Positions 18,878 to 27,307 of a stretch of DNA of 45,412 bases are shown in pieces (within the stretch, counting starts at the first letter, position 1; each line of letters opens with the position of its first letter). Origin of the DNA: Streptosporangiales bacterium (lineage in GTDB: Bacteria > Actinomycetota > Actinomycetes > Streptosporangiales > Streptosporangiaceae); assembly GCA_009380095.1 (NCBI GenBank), contig WHSL01000020.1:1-45412 (forward strand), written 5' to 3'. Below the pieces are notes generated by a model that did not search any database, was not told the origin of the DNA, and saw only the letters and a program-made list of their open reading frames with translations. Made by a program: the position numbers and the translations under genes.

Positions 18878-20773
18878 GTGCCGGATCTGGACAGGCGCGT
18901 CATCGATCCGTCCGGGCTGACCCGCCTGGCCGCCCGACTACGGCGCGACGCCGAGGACGCTGAGACCGTACTCCGGACGCTGCACTCCCTCCAGGTCCCC
19001 GGTGAGTCGACGCGGCTCCGCCGGCTGCTGGACTGGGCCGCCGACTGCGCGCGCGGGATCGACCGGGCGGCAGCCCGCGCCCGGGAGTTGGACACGATGC
19101 CGGACGTCTTCGCCGGACTCGCGCTGTACGGACTTCCCGGGCGCGAGATCTACGGACTGGACCCCGCCATCACCGACCTGCAGGCGCAGACGCTGCGCGA
19201 GCTGATCGCCCGGGAGGGCACCCCCGAGGCGACGTCGGAGGCCGTACGGCGGTTCTTCACCGGCCTCACCCCGGCCGAGCAGGCCGCGCTGGTGGCGACG
19301 GACCCGACCATGATCGGCTCGCTCAACGGCGCGCCGCACACCCTCCGCTATGCGGCCAACCGCGCACTGATCGAACGCGAGCTACGCAAGGAGCTACTCG
19401 TCCTGGCCGCCCTGGGCACGAACAACAACCCGAACCGGGAGTACGCCGCGGCCCGCGTAGCCCGACTCACCGAGTTTCTCCAGCCACGAGAGGTCAAGAC
19501 ACGTACCGGATACGAATCAGAGGAGCGCCGGTTCCTCCTTTTCGACCCGTCCGGCGACGGCAAGGTGGCCGAAGTCTTCGGCAATCTCGACTCCGCGCAC
19601 AACGTCGCGGTTTCAGTTCCCGGTGTCACAAATCGGCTAGACAACTTTGACGAATACTCGCAAGGGGTCCACGATCTATACGCGACCGCCCGGAATGCCG
19701 GAAAGCAGGATGTAGCAGCCGTGGCCTGGCTTGGCTACGACACGCCCGGCATCGTTGATGGTCTGCTACCGGATGCGGCCCAAGTTGGCGGCCCGGCTCT
19801 GCACGCCTTCCGCGCCGGGCTTAACACCCGTGAGGATGCGCGGACAACTCTGATCGCCCATAGCTACGGCACCCGGGTGAGCGCCACCGCCCTGCAGACG
19901 GGCGCGGTGTTCGACAACGTCATATTCATGGGCGGCCCCGGGTTCGCCCCAGGCGTGAGCAGCGTGGCGGACCTTCGCCTGCCAGGAGACACCAGGGTCT
20001 ATGCGATGCGGGCAAGGGGTGACTATGTCTCCTACGCCCACTTCACAGGCCCAGACCCTGCCCGTTTCCCCGACATCACCCGTTTGGATACGAGTGGCGG
20101 TCCAACGATACCGACCGGCCACTCCCAGTACTTCATGCCGGAGACCGGGAGCCTCGCCAACCTCTCGGCTGTTGCGTGGGGCATCGGGACGCCTCGACCG
20201 GCCCCGCCCACCACTCCGGCGCAAGAGGCCTGGTGGGCTCCGGCGGAGGAGGTGCTCCTCACCGAGCTGCTGAAGCGGGTACCGCCCGAGGAGCGCCGGG
20301 AATTCGTGGCTCGGATGGCCCCTCACGTGCGTGATCTCACCGAGATCGGCCGCGCCCGCCTGGACCCGCTCTGGCTGGCATACGTGCTTGAGGACTCCGA
20401 TCTATTGGACTTCCTGACTCCCGAGGAGTTCACCGAGGCCGTCACCGCCACCGCTGGCTCGGAGGCCTACCGGCAGGCCAAGCTGCACGGCGCGAGCGAT
20501 ACCGTCGCCTGGGTGGCCTCGACGGAAGCGACGGCTGCGACCCGGATCACGGTCACACTCCCCGTCCAGGCCGCATCCCGGGCCCAACTGTATGAGAACA
20601 CCTACGACGCCTCGGTACTCGCCGCCCGCGGCGCTGCCGAGGTGGCCGAACGGGCCACCGGGGCCGCCGACGAAGCCATGGAGCGGGCCGTGGACGCGGC
20701 ACGAGAAACCGCGGAACGCATCGCCGAGCGCGTACGTCAGCTGCCCGTACCCTGGCCCTTCGGAAGGCCCTGA
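18878..20773 (+). CDS. Alpha/beta hydrolase of DUF1023 type with helical N- and C-terminal regions
   Basis: A 631-residue protein. Residues 1-75 are helical (DPSGLTRLAARLRRDAEDAE...) and could form a WXG-like hairpin. Residues about 215-425 form an alpha/beta hydrolase: the nucleophile elbow is AHSYGT with Ser329 (Ala327 in place of the first Gly), Asp382 in ARGDYVSY and His415 in PTGHSQYF. Residues 440-631 are an extra region, ending in an amphipathic helix (about 590-622). DUF1023 hydrolases often accompany WXG100 proteins in actinobacteria. There is no signal peptide. The middle of the gene has lower GC and less biased codons than its neighbours. The start is uncertain: GTG 18878, or GTG 18857 in the same frame. 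Confidence 0.7.
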   Translation: MPDLDRRVIDPSGLTRLAARLRRDAEDAETVLRTLHSLQVPGESTRLRRLLDWAADCARGIDRAAARARELDTMPDVFAGLALYGLPGREIYGLDPAITDLQAQTLRELIAREGTPEATSEAVRRFFTGLTPAEQAALVATDPTMIGSLNGAPHTLRYAANRALIERELRKELLVLAALGTNNNPNREYAAARVARLTEFLQPREVKTRTGYESEERRFLLFDPSGDGKVAEVFGNLDSAHNVAVSVPGVTNRLDNFDEYSQGVHDLYATARNAGKQDVAAVAWLGYDTPGIVDGLLPDAAQVGGPALHAFRAGLNTREDARTTLIAHSYGTRVSATALQTGAVFDNVIFMGGPGFAPGVSSVADLRLPGDTRVYAMRARGDYVSYAHFTGPDPARFPDITRLDTSGGPTIPTGHSQYFMPETGSLANLSAVAWGIGTPRPAPPTTPAQEAWWAPAEEVLLTELLKRVPPEERREFVARMAPHVRDLTEIGRARLDPLWLAYVLEDSDLLDFLTPEEFTEAVTATAGSEAYRQAKLHGASDTVAWVASTEATAATRITVTLPVQAASRAQLYENTYDASVLAARGAAEVAERATGAADEAMERAVDAARETAERIAERVRQLPVPWPFGRP

Positions 20774-20775
20774 CC

Positions 20776-21270
20776 ATGCCCCGGACCTGTACGGTGCCCC
20801 GGACACTCTCCGCCGTGGCCCTCGCGTGCCTCCTGACCGGCTGCACCTCTCTTCCGTTCTTCGGAGGAAACAGCGTGACCCCACAACGGGCCAGTACCGA
20901 TCTCGTGGCGGAACTCACGGCCATCGCCGAGGCGATTCTCCCCGGCCATCAAGCCGACACAAGGATTGAACAGGCAGACATCGCGTGCGGCGGACCAGCG
21001 GGAACCAATGAGTCCAAGGTCTACAGCAAAATTGGCACGTTCATTCGCGATCCCGGACTCGACGCCTCCCCTCCTGAGGTCATGCGGACCGCGCGCCAAA
21101 CCCTGACGAAGCACGGATGGCGCATCATCGGCGAGGAGACGATCGAAGGTAACCCCCAGCTGCGGTTCGACAATGAAGAGGGGGCAGGTGGCCGCCTAAG
21201 TTACGGCCCGAAGGAAAAGAGCATCCTGATCGACGCTCACACAGCGTGTCTCGATAACCCAGAGGGCTGA
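20776..21270 (+). CDS. Small lipoprotein, unknown function
   Basis: A 164-residue secreted lipoprotein. It has a basic n-region, a hydrophobic stretch and the lipobox LLTGC with Cys23. The mature part has no family I recognise; it contains one possible disulfide pair (Cys in DIACGG and in HTACLD). The ATG is two bases after the stop of the hydrolase gene, so the two form an operon and the lipoprotein probably acts with, or protects against, the hydrolase outside the cell. That is an inference from position. The codon use is notably less GC-biased (for example ATT, AAA, TTA-like codons in 20935-21240) than the surroundings, suggesting transfer as a unit with the hydrolase. Confidence 0.75.
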   Translation: MPRTCTVPRTLSAVALACLLTGCTSLPFFGGNSVTPQRASTDLVAELTAIAEAILPGHQADTRIEQADIACGGPAGTNESKVYSKIGTFIRDPGLDASPPEVMRTARQTLTKHGWRIIGEETIEGNPQLRFDNEEGAGGRLSYGPKEKSILIDAHTACLDNPEG

Positions 21271-21394
21271 ATCCGAGGCCCGTCGGCTGGCCCGAGGACG
21301 GCTCGTTCTGTAGCGTCGCGGTCGGAGATCCGCCCTGCGCACCCGGCCGCTCCGCCCCCACGCGTGTGGGGTAGACATGACCCCGGAGGCGATG

Positions 21395-22123
21395 ATGACC
21401 CAGACCCCCGCGCCCGGCACCGCCGAGCCGCTGAGCCTGCTCGCGACGTCTACCGAGCGCCTGCTGGCGACGGTCGACGGTCTGTCCCAAGACGCCGTGA
21501 CCGAGCGGTCCACGCTGCCCGGGTGGACGCGGGGGCACGTGCTGGCGCACATCGCGTACAACGCCGATGGGCTGCGGAACCTCGTGGCGTGGGCGCGTAC
21601 CGGTGAGAAGACGCCGATGTACGCGAGCCCGGAGTCGCGCAACGCGGACATCGAGGCCGGGGCGCCCCGGCCGCTCGCCGCGCACCGGGAGCATCTCGCC
21701 CGCGGCGCCGAGGCGCTCGCCGCCGATCTCGCCGCGCTCCCGGCCGGCCGGCTGGACGCCGAGGTGTTCCTGCTGAACGGTAAGAAGCTGCTCGGCCGCG
21801 ACCTCGCCTGGCAGCGGATGGCCGAGGTGGAGATCCACCATGTGGACCTCGACGCGGGCCACACGCCGGAGGACTGGCCCCCCGCCCTCGTCTCGTGGAT
21901 CATGGACCGGACCGTCGTGGGCTTCCGGAACCGTGACGGCATGCCCGCCGTCGAAATCACGGCCACCGACACGGGCCGTACCGCCAGGCTCGGCCCGGAC
22001 GGCGACGCACAGGTCGTCACCGGGCCGGAACACGCGCTGTTCGCCTGGCTGTGCGGCCGTTCGCCCGGCCACGACCTGTCCGTCAAGCCAGGGCCGATCC
22101 CGGCCCCGCCCACCTGGCCCTGA
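21395..22123 (+). CDS. Maleylpyruvate isomerase family (mycothiol-dependent, DinB-like) protein
   Basis: A 242-residue protein with the DinB four-helix N-terminal domain: TLPGWTRGHVLAHIAYNADGLRNL (about 42-65) with the first metal-ligand His, and RMAEVEIHHVDLDAG (about 147-161) with the other His residues. The C-terminal part (about 170-240) is the SCP2-like domain, ending in FAWLCGRSPG. Members use mycothiol as cofactor, some for maleylpyruvate isomerisation, but most substrates are unknown. I chose ATG 21395 because GGAGG lies five bases before it; ATGs at 21377 and 21392 are in the same frame. The MBL gene follows after 13 bp, so the two are an operon. Confidence 0.85.
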   Translation: MTQTPAPGTAEPLSLLATSTERLLATVDGLSQDAVTERSTLPGWTRGHVLAHIAYNADGLRNLVAWARTGEKTPMYASPESRNADIEAGAPRPLAAHREHLARGAEALAADLAALPAGRLDAEVFLLNGKKLLGRDLAWQRMAEVEIHHVDLDAGHTPEDWPPALVSWIMDRTVVGFRNRDGMPAVEITATDTGRTARLGPDGDAQVVTGPEHALFAWLCGRSPGHDLSVKPGPIPAPPTWP

Positions 22124-22136
22124 GGAGGCAACCCGC

Positions 22137-22802
22137 ATGCCCTACACCGGTGACGTCGCCGTCGGCGGCCCCGCCGACGTCCGCGAGCTGCCTGGTCTGT
22201 CCATCACCAAGGTGGCGGTCGGGTCGTTCGAGAACAACGCCTATCTGCTGCGCTGCACCGCCACCGGCGACCTGCTGCTGATCGACGCCGCGAGCGAGGC
22301 GGAGCGGCTGCTGGAGTTGATCGGCGACGGCCGGCTGACCCGGATCGTCACCACGCACCGCCACCAGGACCACTGGGGCGCCCTCGAGGCCGTGGTGGAG
22401 GCCACGAAGGCGCCCGTCTCCGCGCACCCGCTGGACGCCGGGACGCTGCCGGTCCCGGTGGCCGACGAGGTGGACGAAGGCGACGAGATCCGCTTCGGCG
22501 AGGTGACCCTGAAGGTCATCCACCTGAAGGGGCACACGCCCGGCAGCATCGCGCTGCTGTACGACGGTGGCGGCGCGCTCGCCGACGCGCCGCACGTCTT
22601 CACCGGCGACAGCCTGTTCCCCGGCGGTGTCGGCAACACCTGGGGGAACAAGGAGAACTTCGAGAGCCTCATCGGGGACGTGGAGTCCAAGATCTTCGGC
22701 CGGCTGCCGGACGACACCTGGGTGTACCCGGGCCACGGCAAGGACACCACACTCGGCGTGGAGCGTCCTCACCTCGGCGAGTGGCGGGAGCGCGGCTGGT
22801 AG
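22137..22802 (+). CDS. Metallo-beta-lactamase-fold hydrolase (glyoxalase II-like)
   Basis: A 221-residue protein with the MBL zinc motif THRHQDHW (His74, His76, Asp78, His79), LKGHTPGSIALLY (third His), FTGDSLFPGGVGNTW (metal-bridging Asp) and VYPGHGKDTTLG near the C-terminus. This pattern is glyoxalase II-like, so a thioester such as an acyl-mycothiol is a plausible substrate, which would fit the mycothiol-dependent neighbour. That link is inferred. The ATG at 22137 follows TGAGGAGGCAACCCGC. The stop abuts the stop of the convergent MFS gene with no intervening base. Confidence 0.88.
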   Translation: MPYTGDVAVGGPADVRELPGLSITKVAVGSFENNAYLLRCTATGDLLLIDAASEAERLLELIGDGRLTRIVTTHRHQDHWGALEAVVEATKAPVSAHPLDAGTLPVPVADEVDEGDEIRFGEVTLKVIHLKGHTPGSIALLYDGGGALADAPHVFTGDSLFPGGVGNTWGNKENFESLIGDVESKIFGRLPDDTWVYPGHGKDTTLGVERPHLGEWRERGW

Positions 22803-24269
22803 TCAGGCGCACTCCGGCTCCAGGGCCCGGCCCGGCTCCGGCGTGCCGGCGACCGGTGCGGGCACGGTGGTGACCAGCTCGAGCGCGGGCTGGGCGGCGA
22901 CCGGCTCGGGCTCGGCGCCGACCGGCTCCGCCTCGCGGTAGCGCCGGCTCAGCAGCCGGTACTGCTTGCTGGTCAGGGCGACGACGGTGAGGGCGAACCC
23001 GAGGACCGCGGCGATCATGAGCAGCAGCGCGACGCCGCGCATCGGCCCGGTGCCGAGCCAGCCGCCCAGCAGCCGCGCGCCGGCCCCGTCCGTCATGAAC
23101 GGCATGAAGACGAACTGCGCCAGCGGGCTGATCAGGAACGCGGTCAGCGGCGACGCCGACTGCTCCACGCTCTGCGCGAACCCGAACACCCGGCCCTGAC
23201 GCTCGTACGGCACCACCTTCTGCAGCACGGTCTGCTCGGCCGCCTCCACGAACGGGATCAGGAACATGTAGACCGCGAGCCCGCCGAGGAGCAGCACCAC
23301 AGACGCGTACATCGGGAAGATGAACGTCACCGTCCACAGCGCCAGGTTCACCAGCAGGACCAGCCGTACCGGGTTGGACGAGACGCCGGTGCGCGCGATG
23401 GTCAGCCCGCCGATGATCATCAGCGTGCTCAGCCCGCCCCAGGCGATCCCCCAGGTCTCGACCGACATCATCGACAGGCCGTACGGGTCCGTCAGCGCCA
23501 TGAGCGCCCCGCCGAGCAGGTTGTTCAGCGTGGTGAAGAAGATCAGCGGGAACATCCCGGGGATCCCGCGGACCACCCGGATCGTGCCGCGCAGGTCGAC
23601 GCCGTGGTCGCCCTCGCCGGCGGCGGCCTCGGTGAGCCCCTCGGGCATCCGTACGGCCTGCAGGTGGACCAGGGAGATCCCCAGGACGACGACCGCGAGG
23701 AGCAGCACCGGCAGCATGCCCCCGGCCCCCACGAGCAGGCCGCTGATCACCGAGGTGACCAGGAACGAGATGCCGGTGGCGGTGCCGACCAGGCCGTTCG
23801 CGCGGGCCCTGCGGGCCTCGTCGAACAGCACGGTGACGACCGTGGGTAGCGCGATGGTGCGGGGGTTTCCGGCGATCACGCCCGCCATCAGCAGGCAGAT
23901 CAGCAGCCACAGCCGGCCACTGGCCGGGTCCCCCCACTCCTCGCCCGGAGTGACCAGGTAGAGCACGAGGCAGGCGGCGTACAGGCTCGCGGAGACGGCG
24001 GCGGAGGCCTGCATCACCGACTTTTTGCGGTGGTGGTCGACCAGGCTGCCGAACCAGATCCCGGTAAGGGCGGTGGCGACCAGGAAGATCCCGGAGAGCA
24101 CTCCGGTGGCGAAGACCGACCGGGTCTCCAGGTAGACGAAGAACGTGATCGCGAACCAGACGGTGAAGTTGGTGACCGAGACCATGAGCACGTTGACCAG
24201 CAACTGCGCGAAGTTCCGTACGGCCGGATCGGCCAGCCGGAGGCGGGCCTCGGGGGCGTTGGGGGTCAT
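22803..24269 (-). CDS. MFS transporter (multidrug/macrolide efflux type)
   Basis: A 488-residue transporter with about twelve hydrophobic segments. The start MTPNAPEARLRLADPAVRNF is followed by the first helix; the loop after helix 2 has GIWFGSLVDHHRKK (a variant of the MFS A motif), and PYERQGRVFGFAQSVEQSASPL matches the second-half loop of the MFS_3/MefA-like exporters. The C-terminal about 55 residues are cytoplasmic and Pro/Glu/Val-rich. Substrate not predictable. The ATG at 24269 follows GAGGAGACCACG. It is convergent and abutting with the MBL gene, and 123 bp downstream of the Nramp remnant. Confidence 0.88.
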   Translation of the reverse strand: MTPNAPEARLRLADPAVRNFAQLLVNVLMVSVTNFTVWFAITFFVYLETRSVFATGVLSGIFLVATALTGIWFGSLVDHHRKKSVMQASAAVSASLYAACLVLYLVTPGEEWGDPASGRLWLLICLLMAGVIAGNPRTIALPTVVTVLFDEARRARANGLVGTATGISFLVTSVISGLLVGAGGMLPVLLLAVVVLGISLVHLQAVRMPEGLTEAAAGEGDHGVDLRGTIRVVRGIPGMFPLIFFTTLNNLLGGALMALTDPYGLSMMSVETWGIAWGGLSTLMIIGGLTIARTGVSSNPVRLVLLVNLALWTVTFIFPMYASVVLLLGGLAVYMFLIPFVEAAEQTVLQKVVPYERQGRVFGFAQSVEQSASPLTAFLISPLAQFVFMPFMTDGAGARLLGGWLGTGPMRGVALLLMIAAVLGFALTVVALTSKQYRLLSRRYREAEPVGAEPEPVAAQPALELVTTVPAPVAGTPEPGRALEPECA

Positions 24270-24392
24270 CGTGGTCTCCTCAGGTGTGTGCCGCTGTGAG
24301 AGAAGACCCCAAGGGGCGCGGGAACTCATCGGTGCCGGGCGCCCGGCATTCGCAGAACAGCCGGGCGCCCCGCTCACCTGCGCGTACGCGCC

Positions 24393-24795
24393 TCAGCCGC
24401 CGAGGAGCCCGAGCAGCTCGCCGCGTACGGTCATGATGGCGAAGAAGGCGTAGAACGCGACCGACGCGATCATGAGGTAGAGGCGCGCTCCGCGCATCCG
24501 GATGGCCTCCGGCAGCGAGCGCCGGTTCAGCTTGATCAGCAGCGCCGCGTAGACGAGCGTCACCACCGACGCGGCCGAGGTGGAGATGAGCAGCAGCACC
24601 ACCGGCTGGTCCATGCCCGCGAGCAGGATGGCCGAGCCGAGCAGCACCTCCACCCACACCACGGTCAGGTAGATCCGGCCCTCGGTCCAGAACGCCGAGC
24701 CGGCGAGATGGTTGCTGCGGAGCACGTCCGCGATGAGCCGGCCGAGGATGTCGATCAGGCCCAGCGCGGTCGCGCCTGGCCGGTCCCCGGCCGGG
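24393..24795 (-). pseudogene. C-terminal remnant of an Nramp-family Mn/divalent metal transporter
   Basis: The minus frame reads GLIDILGRLIADVLRSNHLAG, then about three hydrophobic segments and LIKLNRRSLPEAIRMRG, which resembles the last quarter of actinobacterial Nramp transporters. Family members are about 400-480 residues; here only about 130 can be read, and the frame runs directly out of the terC stop region with no room for the N-terminal helices and their metal-binding DPGN/MPH motifs. A GTG at 24725 would allow a 110-residue peptide. I treat it as a truncated remnant left behind terC. If expressed it would be on the terC transcript under manganese riboswitch control. Family assignment is from memory of the C-terminal pattern. 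Confidence 0.55.
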
Positions 24796-25830
24796 TCAGT
24801 CCTCCGTGGAGGCCGTGCCGCCGCCCACTCCGGCCGGCTCCTCGTCGGCGCCGTTCCGCCGGTCCTTGCGCGACCTCATCAGGCTGGCCACGGTCGTGAC
24901 CACCATGGTCCCGATGATCACGCCGAGCGAGACCCAGATGTTGACGTCCGGCACGTGGATGCCGCCCTCGTGCATGGCGTGCAGGATGAGCTTCACGCCG
25001 ATGAACGCGAGGATCACCGTGAGGCCGTAGCTGATGTAGACGAGCCGCTCCATCAGCCCGCCGAGCAGGAAGTAGAGCTGGCGCAGGCCCATCAGGGCGA
25101 AGGCGTTGGCGGTGAAGACGATGTACGCGTCCTGGGTGAGGCCGAAGATCGCGGGGATGGAGTCGAGGGCGAACATCAGGTCGGTGGTGCCGATCGCGAT
25201 CATCACGATCAGCATGGGGGTGACGAGCCGCCTGCCGTCGTTCTTGATCGTCAGCTTGGCCCCGTGGTACTCGTCCGTGGAGGGCAGGACGCGGCGCATC
25301 ATGCGGAGCATGAGGTTCTCCTCGTACTCCTCCTCCTCGCCGGCGGCCTTCTTGCGCGCGTCACGGTAGGTGTTCCAGGCGGTGTAGAGCAGGAACACGC
25401 CGAAGATGTAGAAGAGCCAGCTGAACCGGTTGAGCGCGGTGGCGCCGACGGCGATGAACATGCCGCGCATGATCAGCGCGATCACGATGCCGACGAGCAG
25501 CACCTCGTGCTGGTACCGCTTGGGCACCGCGAACCTGGCCATGATCAGGTAGAAGATGAACAGGTTGTCGACGCTCAGGCTGTACTCGGTGAGGTAGCCG
25601 GCGAAGAACTCACCCCCCGTACGGGGGCCGGCGAAGAGCAGCAGGCCCAGGCCGAACAGCACGGCCAGCGCGACGTAGATCAGCACCCACCGGGTGGCCT
25701 GCTTGAGCGTGAACTCCTTGGGTCCGTCGGTCTTCTTGCTGCCCGGGTGATCGACGATGATCAGGTCGATCACGATGATGGCGATCAGGCCCACGATGGT
25801 CAGGGCCCATGCCCACAACGGCACGTTCAA
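24796..25830 (-). CDS. TerC-family integral membrane protein (likely Mn2+ exporter)
   Basis: A 344-residue membrane protein of the TerC/Alx family. It has about nine hydrophobic segments. The conserved acidic signatures are present: EYSLSVDNLFIF (about 82-93) in the first half and GTTDLMFALDSIPAIFG (about 211-227) in the second. A charged cytoplasmic loop (KKAAGEEEEYEENLM) splits the halves. Alx and related TerC proteins export manganese, and the upstream yybP-ykoY riboswitch supports that role here. The ATG at 25830 is 46 bases after the riboswitch. A charged tail (SRKDRRNGADEEP) ends the protein. The Nramp remnant follows directly downstream. Confidence 0.93.
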   Translation of the reverse strand: MNVPLWAWALTIVGLIAIIVIDLIIVDHPGSKKTDGPKEFTLKQATRWVLIYVALAVLFGLGLLLFAGPRTGGEFFAGYLTEYSLSVDNLFIFYLIMARFAVPKRYQHEVLLVGIVIALIMRGMFIAVGATALNRFSWLFYIFGVFLLYTAWNTYRDARKKAAGEEEEYEENLMLRMMRRVLPSTDEYHGAKLTIKNDGRRLVTPMLIVMIAIGTTDLMFALDSIPAIFGLTQDAYIVFTANAFALMGLRQLYFLLGGLMERLVYISYGLTVILAFIGVKLILHAMHEGGIHVPDVNIWVSLGVIIGTMVVTTVASLMRSRKDRRNGADEEPAGVGGGTASTED

Positions 25831-25876
25831 CGGTTACATCCCTCCGGCCGATGAATCCCGCGAACGGGGATGATTG

Positions 25877-25990
25877 CCGGAGGTCTCTCCCGCCCACACG
25901 CGCCGAGGAACGCAGGGCCGCCGGCGCCGGGTCTCAAGACCGAGACCGTATTGACGACACCGGCGCGAAGGGATACTCCCCTCCACCGGG
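25877..25990 (-). ncRNA. yybP-ykoY manganese riboswitch
   Basis: The terC leader on the minus strand begins CCCGGTGGAGGGGAGTATCC and ends GGGCGGGAGAGACCTCCGG. The P1 arms (GGTGGAGG with CCTCCGG), the GGGGAGTA loop and the GAGAGACC loop are the hallmark conserved parts of the yybP-ykoY class, which binds Mn2+ across the two loops. Between them are two GC-rich stems (around 25921-25965), with the TCGTCAATAC segment often seen in actinobacterial members. Placement before a TerC gene is the typical genetic context. Confidence 0.85.
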
Positions 25991-25994
25991 TTTG

Positions 25995-26023
25995 AGTATA
26001 GAGAAAAGCAGGGCTCAGCCGAA
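25995..26023 (-). promoter_or_regulatory. Promoter of the riboswitch-terC transcript
   Basis: TATACT (26000-25995) is a strong -10, with TTCGGC (26023-26018) 17 bases upstream as a weak -35. The predicted start falls at the first bases of the riboswitch, which supports both calls. From here to the next gene stop at 26212 I see only GC-rich short inverted repeats, no gene. Confidence 0.6.
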
Positions 26024-26211
26024 CCCTCGGGGTCGGCTCGGTGTCGCGCCTACACGGTGGCAACGTCAGGCCGCCTCCCCTCTGTTCCCTGGCCACAGGG
26101 GCCCTCGCCCGGCCTATCACAAAATGATCACGTCGCATTCCTACCCCGGCGCCGCGCGTGAAAGCGGCCGGGGCGGGCCCGTACGGCCCCGATCCGCGCG
26201 GGCGGCGCCGC

Positions 26212-27306
26212 TCACGGACCCGCGCTCGCGAGCCGGCGGTAGTGGCCCAGCACCTGCTCCACGGCGTCCGCGTCGGAGGGCAGCGTGACCGCGCGGCGGC
26301 GCGCCGCCGCGGCCAGCTCGCCCGGCCGCTCCGGGTCGGTGAGCAGCTCGGTCACCGCCTCGGCCAGCGCGGGCGGGTCGCCGGGGGGAACGAGCACCGC
26401 CGCGTCTCCCACGACGTCCCGGACGCCGCCGACGTCCGTCGCGACGATCGGCAGCCCGGCGCGCAGTGCCTCCTGCAGCACCAGCGGCTGCCCCTCCCAG
26501 AGGCTGGGCAGCACGAACAGGTCCGCCGCCGCGATCAGCCCGCTCACGTCGTCGCTGCGCCCGATGAACCGTACGGGCAGCCGCTCCGCGGCGACCCGCT
26601 CGCCGAGCTCCGCCTCCAGCGGCCCTTCCCCCGCCACCACCGCGAGCGGCACGGCGTCGCCGCCGGACCAGCGGGCCGCCGCGTCCAGCAGCGTGGACAG
26701 GCCCTTCTGCGGCGCCAGCCGGGCCACGGTGAGCAGCAGCACGCGGTCCCGGCCGATGCCGAGCTCGGCCCGTACGCCCTCCGGGGAGCGGCGCGCCGAC
26801 GGCCCCGGCGGGGCGGGCACCAGGGCGCGCTCCACCTGCCGCGCCCCCCGCGCTCGCATCCGGCCCAGCAGGTCCGGCGAGACGCCGAGCACCAGGTCCG
26901 CCCGGCGGGCCACGATCCGCTCCAGCATCCGGTAGACGGTGGCCAGCGCGCCCCCGGCGGGCGGGGCGTTGTGCAGCGTCACCACCAGCGGCCGGGCGCC
27001 GGCCAGCCCGGCCAGGGCGCCCGCGCGCAGCCCGTGCGCGTGCGTGACGTCGGCGTCCTTGAGGAGCCGGCGCAGCGCCGTCATGGTGGCCGCGTCGCCG
27101 CTGGGCCGCGGCCGGTCACTGATCGGGACCGGCGCGAACGTGGCGCCCACCGCGGTGAACCCGAACAGGTCCTCGGTGGCCCGGGGCCCCGCCACCAGCA
27201 CCCGGTGCTCGCGCGCGATCAGCCCCTCGGCGAGCGCGCGGACGTGCGCCCCCACCCCGCCCCCGCTGGTGCCGAGCAGCAGAGCGATCGACGGTTTCTC
27301 GGTCAC
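26212..27306 (-). CDS. GT4-family glycosyltransferase
   Basis: A 364-residue GT-B fold enzyme. N-terminal domain: LLLGTSGGGVGAHVRALAEGL (about 9-29) and VTHAHGLRAGALAG. C-terminal domain: LLTVARLAPQKGLSTLLDA (about 198-216), FIGRSDDVSGLIAAADLFVLPS, and the donor-binding EGQPLVLQEALRAGLPIVAT with the E-x7-E pattern. Donor and acceptor are unknown. It is the last gene of the steA-steB-MraY-like-murJ run and starts (GTG 27306) one base after the murJ stop, so a role in making or decorating a lipid-linked envelope glycan is likely. That is an inference from the operon. Confidence 0.85.
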   Translation of the reverse strand: MTEKPSIALLLGTSGGGVGAHVRALAEGLIAREHRVLVAGPRATEDLFGFTAVGATFAPVPISDRPRPSGDAATMTALRRLLKDADVTHAHGLRAGALAGLAGARPLVVTLHNAPPAGGALATVYRMLERIVARRADLVLGVSPDLLGRMRARGARQVERALVPAPPGPSARRSPEGVRAELGIGRDRVLLLTVARLAPQKGLSTLLDAAARWSGGDAVPLAVVAGEGPLEAELGERVAAERLPVRFIGRSDDVSGLIAAADLFVLPSLWEGQPLVLQEALRAGLPIVATDVGGVRDVVGDAAVLVPPGDPPALAEAVTELLTDPERPGELAAAARRRAVTLPSDADAVEQVLGHYRRLASAGP

Positions 27307-27307
27307 G

